A stretch of DNA of 64,000 bases from Rhodosorus marinus. Its lineage: Eukaryota > Rhodophyta > Stylonematophyceae > Stylonematales > Stylonemataceae. The translations under genes were made by a program, and so were the position numbers. Positions 22,028 through 31,574 of the stretch are shown here, piece after piece. Under the pieces are notes generated by a model. The model had not been told where the DNA came from and made no database searches. It saw only the letters and a list, made by a program, of their open reading frames with translations. The stretch covers positions 1,736,001-1,800,000 of the forward strand of contig JAMWBK010000003.1 in the NCBI GenBank assembly GCA_029953675.1, given 5' to 3'. How positions within the stretch are numbered: position 1 is the stretch's first letter; each line of letters starts with the position of its first letter.

Positions 22028-24269
22028 ATGATCTGCTTCTTAAGTGGGATGACACTCCCTCGTAGGAAGACGGTGAGGTTGGCACTGAGCAAGTCTGACT
22101 CATATCGGGAGATGCCTTTCAGCAGGGATGCAGCGTCTAGACTAAACATCTGGATTGAGGTCGACCGAGTACCAGATATTGTAGAGTTCGGGAAGGTTGT
22201 CAGAGAATTGGCATCTAATGGTGATATCGTTTCGATTGAAGAGGCCATGGGATTGCTACAAAGGAATGTAAGCTGTCGTTTTGCTTTCTGAAAGGTTTTG
22301 ATGAGGGAGACACCGACTTTAGAGAGCTAAATTGGTATTGTTTCGTATACTAATAGAATATAAAGCCGAACGCTTATATCATCCTCGAGATGATGAGGGC
22401 TCACCTGAATGATCGGAGAGGTGCTGATGATGAAGGCGCTTTAGCGATCCTCTTGGAGGCGGTAGAGAACGGTCTGGACGTCAACGTCCGACTGTTCAAC
22501 CTTTTATTTTCGTTCTATGGAAAAGAGCGAAGGATAAACCAGCTCGTTAGGCTCAAGAGGGAGATGTACAAAGCTGGAATTGCCGCCGATGAACTAACTT
22601 ACTCGGCTCTGATCACAGCGTTTGCGAAGAGCAAGGAGGTGCGGCTCGGTGAGCGTGCGTACCAAGATATGAAGAGAGACAATATCCGATGTACGGAAAA
22701 GATATACGGTGCTATGCTGGAGCTCTACGGCGGCTCTAATCGGGTCACCGCCGCGGAGAAAGTCTTCCGCTCATATCTGGTAAGAGGATCCACCGACTTC
22801 ACCTGCCGAATGAGGGTCGTGACGGTCGTACTACCTGCTGTAACTGAGGAGTGATTTTACTTTCGTTTGGGGGCGTTGCTGTCTGTAGAAGGACTGTGAA
22901 CCTTCCACTAGAATGTACACGAGAATGATATGCGCGTACGCCAACGCTGGGCAACGGATGAAGGCTTCTCGATGCTTTGAAGATATGAAGAAGCACGGTC
23001 TGGAGCCGACTCAGGTGACTTTCAACGCCCTCCTACGCTGCGAGACTCGATACGGCAGCGTGAAATCTGCTGGGAATATCCTCCTCGCGATGTTGAAAAG
23101 GGGGGAAAAGCCAGACGCGTATACGTTTGTTGCGTTAATTGATGCTTTTGGTAGAGATGGAGACGTTGACAAAGCCCTCGAGGTGTTCATGTTGATGAGG
23201 GAAGCGGGAGAAGTACCAACCACGAGGAGCTTTAACACGGTGCTGACGGCGTGTCTTCGGAATAGTGAAGTTGAGAAGGCGTCGAACGTTTTCGAAAATA
23301 TGCAAAGGTCTGGTATAAAGCCAGATCGTGTAACATATAACCTTCTCATCAGCGCATTCGGAAACCTCGGCGACCTCGACAAGATGTGGCGCGTCTATGA
23401 GATCATGGGGAGAAGCAATGAAAGCCCCGATGTCCACACGTTTACGCAGATGATCGTTGCTTTCACTAAAGCACGGTGGGTGGCTCAAAACACAAGAGGA
23501 ACATTCTCAGCAGAAGGAAGCAGCTAAGCATCTAACCTTTTGTCGACCTTCGCCACTGTGTAGGCGATCGGCTGTAGCTCGACAATTGTTCCAGAAGAGT
23601 CTAAGCAAAACAATGAAAAAGACTCACCCTATGCTTTTCAACGAGTACACGGATGCTCTGATTGAGGCTGAACAGTTTGAGGAAGCACTCGAAGTGTTTG
23701 AGCTGCAGAAGAAGAAAGGTGTCAGACAGAATGCAAAGTCACTTCGACTTAAAAGGACGCTGTATGATAAGTTGAAAAAGTTGAACATTGAAATTGAAGG
23801 CGTTACTGTTGGCGAAGCAGAGGAAGACTCGGCCGAGGCGAATGAAGCCTTAGCGGAAGAGGAAATCTCCCACGATGACGGGTCTTCTACGGTACTGAGC
23901 GGCAAGGAGGCGGATGATGGTGTGAAGGACGCGTATGTCTCGGTTGGCACTTCTGACTTGAATGCTGATGCTGACGAGGATATTGCGTCGATGGAAGTAT
24001 TGGAGAACGAATCGGACTCCGTAACCTCGCGAGTCGAGAGCAGCTCTGACGACGAAGTTGCGGACGATGAGGATATTGATGAGTTGATAGAGCAGTTATT
24101 TGAAGAGGAGGAGGAGGTTTTCGCTCAGGCTCAGGCTGTTCAAGAAGATGACCCAGTCGCTAGCTTGGAATCTGAAGACAACGTCGTGGAAGCAAGAGAT
24201 GGATTTCAGGATAGAGTCGCTGACGGAGGAGCACATGGCAAGGGGTCTGCTTCGCAGCCTCCGAAATGA
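22028..24269 (+). CDS. P-class PPR protein with acidic C-terminal tail
   Basis: Four exons (22028-22267, 22366-22779, 22889-23475, 23564-24269) give about 648 residues. Roughly ten tandem 35-residue pentatricopeptide repeats run from about residue 110 to 460, for example YTFVALIDAFGRDGDVDKAL, RSFNTVLTACLRNSEVEKAS and VTYNLLISAFGNLGDLDKMW, with no DYW or E domains, so it is of the RNA-binding P class. Such proteins bind organellar transcripts and act in their processing or stability. The N terminus (TLPRRKTVRLALSKSDSYRE) is basic and Ser-rich, fitting an organelle targeting peptide. The last 190 residues are strongly acidic (runs of Glu and Asp, for example FEEEEEVFAQ), which is not part of the PPR fold. 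The start codon and the exon 2 acceptor (22366, or 9 bp earlier in frame) are uncertain. Confidence 0.88.
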
Positions 24270-25300
24270 GCTCCAAGTTTTTTTTTTAGGTCTCTCAAAA
24301 GTTTCTATTTTCACCACGCTGACTATTTTAACAACTAGTAGATTAATAAGAGTAAAGGAGTCTAAGGAAAGCGGAAGCCGATGGAACTGGAGGGAGAGGC
24401 GTTTTATTAACTGTGCGTATTGCGAATCCTCAGAATGGGGCTGAGACCCACCTGGCTCCATGGTACACGGGGACGGAGGTCATCGCGCAAATACGCAATA
24501 GGGGAAAAGTTTTTTTCAGATTCGCTTCCCTCCGGTCTATCCCCAACGAAATTCGAAAGGTCAGTGAGGTGGACTGGGGAATAGAGAGATCATTCGTGAC
24601 CCTCAAAGTCACTTAATCACATTCGGATCCACTCAACCGCAGTTCTACAGTCCCAATCTGTGCCGCCGTGTAGTGCCGCCCATCTGCTTGTTGTTTGGGA
24701 CACATTCACCATCGTTTACAAACAGGCTTGAGAAGTGAGAAGACTAGGCTAAACCGAGAGAACTGGCGTCTAAAACGAAGGCGGCAGTAGAAAACACAGC
24801 GTAAAACTCAACGAGGAGTGGAAACGTGAGTGAGAAGTTACGCCATGCGTTTTCAAACTGTTGTCGCGGAGATACGACCATCTCTCGACCTAGCGCACCC
24901 GTTCATAGACATCAGCGGGCCGTCCGCCGTCGGTGTGGCCAGTAACCCTATGCGCTTATTGACAGAATCTGGGCTCATAACCTCATCGCGATCGCGAAAA
25001 CAGTCCCGAAGCCATGTCGCGTGTGAACTCCCAATCAGTCAAAAGCCCTATATAACTAGCGGAACGAACTGGATGACGCTTCAGACATTAGCGTTGCCGA
25101 GCTTTGGGAGTAGATGAGGGTCACTAAGAACGTGGGGAGTGGCCCATGTATCGAGGACAAACCGAACGGGGGTGTTGGAAGCAAAGAGACCCTCTGCCAC
25201 CACATGACAAGGGTACATGCAAGCATCTTGCTTGTGTATTGCAGTAGGTCTCTATCTACATTCCACCAAACCGAGTCCACCGCTTGGCTCAGGAGGGGAT
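24270..25300. other. intergenic, no supported gene
   Basis: Short overlapping ORFs on both strands without family resemblance. Possibly decayed repeat DNA continuous with the Copia fragment to the right. Confidence 0.35.
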
Positions 25301-25309
25301 GAATCAGGG

Positions 25310-25760
25310 TGGGCGGAAACTCAACGAGCCCTACGATGGTCCTGAACTCACCCTGAAGTTGAACGAGGTATGGCTGCAAGCAGCTCTGCCATGGAACGGG
25401 CAGGCTTAACCGCCCGACGAGTTACAAGACTATTGTTACACAACCTCAATCCTTCTCAGGATGAATCGGTCACCCTATCCACAGCTCTCCAAATGGAAGA
25501 AGTGCCGAGCTTGGATGGAGGCTCTTGGTCTGAAATGAGTGCACTGGAAGATGCGAACAAATGGGAACTAGTTCCGAGGTGTTGTGACTCTGAGCGGATC
25601 AGTCCGAGTGGACGAAAACTCCTACTGATCCGCTCAGAGTCACCTTCTGATGTAGGACATCCTCAAGCAATTTGCGTCTTGGGATCACTAATGGAGTCAG
25701 ATCCATCGGAGACTACCTGAAAGAACTTGTAACAGCCGCTGTTGGTGGCAATTAGCCTTT
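25310..25760 (+). pseudogene. Copia reverse-transcriptase region remnant
   Basis: A plus-strand frame (25370-25720) includes MSALEDANKWELVPR preceded by a Met/Glu/Val-rich stretch. This matches the conserved start of Copia reverse transcriptases (an EMxAL...TWELV block). The frame has lost the rest of the polymerase, and a hairpin sits a few bases after the match. A decayed fragment. Confidence 0.4.
25584..25643. repeat. 20-bp perfect inverted repeat with 20-base loop
   Basis: GTGACTCTGAGCGGATCAGT and its exact reverse complement flank a 20-base loop, inside which GAGT and ACTC can pair again. The loop and adjoining bases read AGTCCGAGTGGACGAAAA, resembling the stem II and GAAA of a hammerhead ribozyme, but the CUGAUGA core is absent. 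Confidence 0.8.
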
Positions 25761-25799
25761 TAGTACGCAGTTGAAGTATGCTACTTGTGCAAACGAGGT

Positions 25800-27740
25800 G
25801 CAGGATTAGATCCCTGAAGAAGGAGCCAAATTAGAACTTCAAAGCGTTCTTCCAAGTGGTTCCTAAACGCGGCTATGTCAGGAAGCCCGATACCGTGCCC
25901 AGACTAAGCTGATCTTTTTCAACAGCTCACACTCTGCTCGACCATGCCGGTGGTATGCTCTATGGGAGAGAGGAAAGGCCTAGGGAGTCGTCGATAACAT
26001 ATCAGCCATCACAAAGTGCACAATCCAAACCAAACCAGTAAAATATTCTTTCAGTTCGGAGGTTCATCAAAACAAAACCTGGAACAACACCTTTCCTGTG
26101 AATTCAAGCAGGCACACACAAGCTGAGGAGCGACCGCAGCTATTGTCCTTGCAAGTCATTGATGTGCTCACTCCAACCAAACCACAGATGGTCAGGGATA
26201 TTCTGTCAGTGCGGAGGTTCATCAAAACAAAAAACTGGAACATGGCTTTCCCTCTGAATTCAAACAGGCAGGGACTGTGTTTCCTCAAACCCTAGTACGT
26301 GATCGAAACCAGTCCCGAAAACCCCACCAACTTGTGTCAGCATCCATTTGATAACCCTTCCTAATTTCTATTTTTAAATGAAGGTCTAACATTGCTCGAA
26401 GCCCCCAGGACAATAGTTTCTGTTTTGGAACACATAAAAATGTACAAAAAAACTAAATTTCCATCATTATCCAGGTTCTGACGAGACAGCCGTTACCCGA
26501 TCCTCGCTTCTTCGGACTCGTAGAGGAGTTTTTGCGGCGGCTCTGGACTTCGCGGCTGTTCTAACAATTGCGATGATTACCAGTCCGCCTTTTAAATCTC
26601 CAGTTAACTTTTGTACTGTCTCCGTTTCTACCGCGACGTTGGTTTTAAACACCCCCCGTTTGTCTTCAGTTTAATCTAGGAGCATTTTTGTTTTTCCTCT
26701 ACCGGTTGTTGTCCCTGAATAGATTATGGTTGTTCTAGACGGATTGCTCTCTCTGTTCCACTTCACCTCACCGCTCGTAGAGTGTCGTTGCGATCATTCA
26801 GCCGGACATAAAATCCTCCCAGCTCTCTCCAAACGACATAATCGGGGATTCTTTTCAGACCTTTGATTTGCGGTAAAAAAACACAGTCTATTTCCAAAAA
26901 GATATTCTTGACTAAATCAATCATTACGACACCTACAGCATTTTTGTGTTTTGAGGATTTGACGAAGGTGATGTTTTGCGCAAAGGCAAGGAGTCGGCGT
27001 ACACGGAGGCGCTTACCAACGCTGACACTTTGCAGTCTGCGCTTGCTCGTCGGTTAGTAACACTGGTTATAGATGTCTTTGGATTCTCAGATAGCGCTGG
27101 GGGTGCCTGGTTGCGGGATTGTTACCGCCACCGCTTTGATGATCGCTTTCCCGACTGTATTCTTCTTTGAGTCTGAATCTCTGGCGCTGTAATGCTGCCC
27201 TAGCTTTGAAGGCGCGCTCTCTACGGCCTTCCGAGAGTAACTCATTCGGGGGCCTCGGCCTCCGATTAAACCGATTGATTGAGTATGATAAAGCGATTGT
27301 TTAGTATGACATGATACCTATGCACTCCAAGCCCAGTGATTTGCAGTAATGAATTGGACTGGAAGGCAGATTAGTACCCGGTCCAATGCCTGCTTCGTGC
27401 TAGGAAGTCAGGAAAGTGAGCAACACACTGAAATTCAGTCGGTGATGTACAAATCCCCAGTTCTGTTTAAGTCTGACTATGAAAGCTCCTAAGCAGGGTG
27501 GTTTAGGGTTTTTTTGAGCAAACAATGCACCTGTATCCCATGCTCCTCGCCAGCCCCATCTCCGGAAAGTCAAGTCGAAATTTGCCAAACAGTGGCTCCC
27601 CGTCACAAGATCGGAAGAGGCGCAGTTTAGTTTGGAGAGCAGCGGTCGGCCGGCGGATTACTTGGTGAACTAGTTGTTAGCTACCCAGATGAACTACGAA
27701 CACCCGCACGTCGATCAACCTCGACCATCGATTGCACTAC
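25800..27740. other. repeat-derived intergenic DNA
   Basis: Contains a diverged direct duplication (units near 26026-26115 and 26174-26280, both with GGAGGTTCATCAAAACAAAA). Also present are a minus ORF at 26467-26652 and a plus ORF at 26976-27170 whose peptides read like protein but match nothing I know. No intact gene is supported. Confidence 0.35.
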
Positions 27741-27749
27741 GAGAATAAC

Positions 27750-29275
27750 TAGTTGAAGCGAGCCTGCACTGGAAACGCAGCCTCGCAGGAGGAACACCGG
27801 CACCAGTCCTCCGCATCACGGACTGGATTTCGCTCACACTCAACAACAAGAGGGGAACCTGCGCTCACCATCCGAAAGTCCCATGACGGTTCAACCCAAA
27901 AACTCCAATCCAACTGGAGTCACCGACGGGCGTTCGAGGAATTGGTGAACAACCCCTCTGCTGAGTGAGACGGTACGTCTTCGCTCATGCACCGGATCTG
28001 GAGGCGGTACCTGGCTGCGAGACATCCCGTCAAGATACCCCCGCGGTCTGGGCGCAGAAGAGCAGAACCTGAATCTGGGACTACCTTCTGGGATGGGCTA
28101 CGCGCTCGGATTGCGCTGCTGGTGTACGAACAATTAATACATGTACAAACGTTGGCAACCCATGCACGAGCCATCCAAGCGCCTTCCCCACTGCGCCAGT
28201 TCTACAGGGAGCTGGACACTGCGACACAACATGGTCCAGGATGCTCTGGCCACACAGCTCAGACAATCGCGACTCGAAGTGACCCTCGAACCGACGGGGT
28301 ACTACCCAGGCCACCACCTCCACACCGACGTTCTAGCTCGACACCCCCGGACCGTGAAGCTGTAGGCAAGAGCCGATTGATGTGAAGGCGACCTCGCAAT
28401 TGAAAAAGACCTACCCACAAAAAGCGTCCTAGGGGCAGGGTACGCCGCACAGTAGGGCACAGAAGTTCAGAGTCGAAATTCCAAGATGCGGTAGGAGCTC
28501 AGAATGACAACATCGTCGTGCCCTTCTGGGTGGAGACGTTCGAGTGGATGGTAGAAGCAAGCTGATCAGTTCTTGAAAGAGCTAGCTTTGCACCTCCAGC
28601 ACCGATCAACCCACGTCAGCGAAGGACGAGCGATGCTCAACCCGTCCCTGTGGAAGGGGAATGCAGTACTTGGCACTTAGGCACCTCGAGTTCACGAAGG
28701 GAACTATGAGATCGTCCCTCCAGTAGAACGTATGCACACAACGCATCAGGGATTTTTCGTCGCATCTATAGACTCTTTCCCTCTTCACTCGCTCCACAAG
28801 GGAGATCTTTTAGTAACGCGTTCACTGCTACTGGCTTCCAAGATCTTCCGACCTCGATACATCGGGCCTTTTGAATTCTACGCAAAATCAACAAAGTCGA
28901 ATACCAGTTCAAGTTCAGTTAAGACTTCCAATTCACCAAACCTTTCCCGTATCACGTCGGCAGAAATTTATGGGGTCGGAACCGGAGATCCATCGGCTAC
29001 ATATACCCGATTCACTTCTGATGACCCAAACTCATCAGATTTTTGTGAAGTCGGTATTATTGAAATGCCTGAGTCCAGGTAACTTGACGAATACTTCGTC
29101 TACACGGAAGGCGAGACGATGACCTGCGATGGCTACCTTATCATCAGCTGACACAAAACGGGAATACCAGGCAGCAAATACAGAATCACATCACGGAATA
29201 CCGTATAAGAATGTTAACTTCACAAAGCGGTTGCTTCTTCGATAGGGCAGTATTTCCTTTCGGTGGGAGGAAATT
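27750..29275 (+). mobile_element. decayed second Ty3/gypsy element (gag and pol end)
   Basis: A plus-strand frame at 27987-28385 with a WDGLRARIALLVYEQ block resembles gypsy gag capsid segments. At 28850-28990 a frame-broken stretch begins FRPRYIGPFE, the usual C-terminal integrase signature (RPRYIGPF), which is the counterpart of the GPIKILRKIG block in the element at 2.5-3.9 kb. The tail at 29075-29130 shares the EYFVY...GET segment and surrounding bases with 3872-3925, so both elements are related. It ends in a purine tract (GGTGGGAGGAAAT) at about 29258-29270. Multiple stops and missing protease, reverse transcriptase and most of integrase show it is dead. Confidence 0.6.
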
Positions 29276-30420
29276 GACAGGTCAGCTCAAGAGCATTGGG
29301 CGTGCATAAGTTGCACAGCCGGAGGGCAAAAATAGCACAGCCGGAGGGCTCACTCTAAAGGCTCATGGGGAAGTTTCTTACTCGACAGGGATCTGTTATA
29401 AAGCGCGTATTTTCCGGATTTCGGGAATCGGATTTAACGTATTTAATCTGGTTCAATTCAGAAACGTGGATTTTATTGAAAACCTGCCGGTTTAATTCAG
29501 AATCGGAGGTTTTCATCATCATCGAATACCCTGAGGAAGCGGGAAACAAGAGGCTGATGAAGCGCGTCCAAGAGTAAAGCAGGGTTTGAATGGCGGCAGA
29601 GAGTCAAAAACAGCTCCGCCAGGCAGTGAGGAGGCCGTCAAGCGCCCCCTCGGTCGCTACGAAATAGAGACGAAGCCAACGAGAACCCACACTAGCATAT
29701 AAGCCAAAGCACTCGATGGTGAAAGGAACAAACAAAAGGCTTGGGGCTAGGGACCGATTCCAGCCTAACGGCTTTTTCTCGTGCGCCAAGCCTCTTCCTG
29801 AGGCTGCCCCCGGCTTGGGCCAAGCGTTCCTCAACCCCCATCCCATTCACACAGTATCACTGAACTTCGGCTTGCCAGAGGGGTCTTCGGCGGTATTGGA
29901 GGTGGTGATCGGGGCTGCAGACGATGATGATGCTCCACAGATATTGAGCCGCCTCGGAGCTGAAGAACAGAACCCCATCACTGCCTAAGTTTCTATGACA
30001 ACTGTCCTTTGAATCCGGACAGATAATGGCAATCTATTTCAAAATTAAGAAGATTTCAAAGCTAATCATCCAAAATATAGAGCATAGTTGCTAAATATTT
30101 TATGCAAAATCTTTATTGGGGGGTAAGCCTCAGTGACTGGATTCCCCAAAACCGGTTTTAATTGACTAAACTGCCTCAGTCAATTAAAAATATGGTTTTT
30201 TAAAGCTTAGAAAGCACTAAAAGCACTAAAAATCCGTACTCGGCTAGCCTATAAATACCGTAGTTATGGCATCTCGTCCCTGGGTTAGCTCGAGGAGAGT
30301 CAAGAAGTAGAAAGAAAGAATATAGATTTAGAATATTAACCTAAATTGGGAAATATCATATTGAGTTGAAAATTGAATTGAAGAAGAATTAAGCCGTCAA
30401 CTCAGTTTCCCAAAATTTGA
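29271..30420 (+). repeat. LTR-like remnant after the second gypsy element
   Basis: It begins TGACAGGTCAG right after the purine tract, and near 30246-30260 carries CCTATAAATACCGTAGTTATGG, the counterpart of the LTR TATA region in the first element. At about 1.1 kb it is too long for an LTR of this family, so other DNA has probably been inserted (about 29340-30230, including a short tandem GCACAGCCGGAGGGC at 29317-29350). Right boundary uncertain. Confidence 0.4.
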
Positions 30421-30454
30421 TGACGACTAGTGGGGTCAAAGAAAGAATAAATTA

Positions 30455-30482
30455 ATTGACTGAATCAATCAATCAATCAATA
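30455..30482. repeat. TCAA-type microsatellite
   Basis: A short run of AATC/TCAA units (GAATCAATCAATCAATCAAT) between the LTR remnant and the DsbA-like gene promoter. Confidence 0.7.
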
Positions 30483-30821
30483 TTAATTCTCTCATCGATT
30501 CCGTTGTGAGATTGGCTTTGTTGGCTAGTGTTTCTTTTGAGAGAAATGCAGCACTCGGAGAGAAGGTTCGTATTTCTTCTCGTCTCGATGCTTCTGGCAA
30601 GCTGTTGGGTGCTTCCGGGGTTCTTTGGATGGAGAGTTTCTCTCTCTCTCCCCCTAGTGGATCTGGAGCAAGATATGCATGGGATGGGAGGGGTACATAA
30701 GGATGGAAGGGTGGGGGGAAGGTGGAGGGGGAGTGGGTGATTTGTGATTAGATTTTTCTAGTGTGGTATGCGGTTTGGAGATTTTGGCTCGGTTTGAGGA
30801 TTTGTTGACCTGGCGGTTGGA

Positions 30822-31574
30822 ATGACTTTTGAATCTCTGGCGTTTGTATCTGGAGTTTTTGGAGTACGAGGGAGTGGAAGTCGAAGGCTGATGTCAACGA
30901 TGGCTGCTAAGAAGATCAGGGTTGATGTGACTTCAGATAACATCTGTCCTTGGTGCTACATTGGGAAGCGGTCGTTGGAGAAGGCCGTGGCGTCTATGGG
31001 GGATGAGGTGGACGTTACGGTCAGATGGCACCCGTTCTATTTGAATCCCGGATGGCCAAATGAGGGAGAAGTTTACAGCGCGAAGGAGCATCTTGCTGAA
31101 AAGTACGGGGCGGGGACCTTCGGCAGCATGACGAAACGGCTGGACAATGTAACAAAAGATTATGGACTTGATATCAACTGGGGCTATGATGAAGACAAGT
31201 CCATTGTTTTTAATACCACACGGAGTCATATGCTGGTAGCTGCTGCGTCGGAAGATGGCTACGAAGTTCAGAATCGACTGATTTCCCTGCTGTTCAAGAG
31301 CTACTTTGAGAAGAACATTAACCTCGATTCGCAAGAGACCTTGGAAGCCATTGCGAAGGAGGCCAAGGTCAGCGAAGGTGCTATCATGGGCTGGAAAAGC
31401 GGAAAATTTGAAGACGCTGTGAAACGTAGGACCAAGCAAAACACTGCGAGAGGGATGCATGGTGTTCCGCACTTCGATATTTGGGCTGAAAACAGTAGCT
31501 CGCCTATAGAACTCTCCGGTGGCCAGCCTCCGGAAGCCTTCCAAAATGTATTTAAGTCGTTGATCAGCTCGTAA
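30822..31574 (+). CDS. DsbA-family (FrnE-like) thiol oxidoreductase
   Basis: A single exon of 250 residues. After about 30 N-terminal residues with Arg and Ser and few acids (possible mitochondrial presequence; a second ATG at 30891 would remove it), the thioredoxin-fold core follows: IRVDVTSDNICPWCYIGKR with the CPWC active site near residue 44, a helical insert with RWHPFYLNPGWPNEGE, and the cis-proline loop GVPHFDIW near residue 222. This is the DSBA-like/2-hydroxychromene-2-carboxylate isomerase fold, and the CPWC plus WHPFxLNP pattern is that of FrnE proteins. Redox activity on thiols or polyketide-like substrates is known for the family; here the substrate is unknown. A sense-strand G-rich block (30695-30740) precedes the start. 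Confidence 0.9.
   Translation: MTFESLAFVSGVFGVRGSGSRRLMSTMAAKKIRVDVTSDNICPWCYIGKRSLEKAVASMGDEVDVTVRWHPFYLNPGWPNEGEVYSAKEHLAEKYGAGTFGSMTKRLDNVTKDYGLDINWGYDEDKSIVFNTTRSHMLVAAASEDGYEVQNRLISLLFKSYFEKNINLDSQETLEAIAKEAKVSEGAIMGWKSGKFEDAVKRRTKQNTARGMHGVPHFDIWAENSSSPIELSGGQPPEAFQNVFKSLISS

Noticed and set aside
25584-25643. Active hammerhead ribozyme
   Set aside because: Stem II and GAAA look right, but the invariant CUGAUGA reads CGGAUCA and there is no UH cleavage triplet in place; the flanking bases are tied up in a perfect stem.
26976-27170. Possible myosin-motor-like fragment (ALARRLVTLVIDVFGF)
   Set aside because: Spacing between the two blocks is wrong for a myosin head and no P-loop or neighbouring motif is present.
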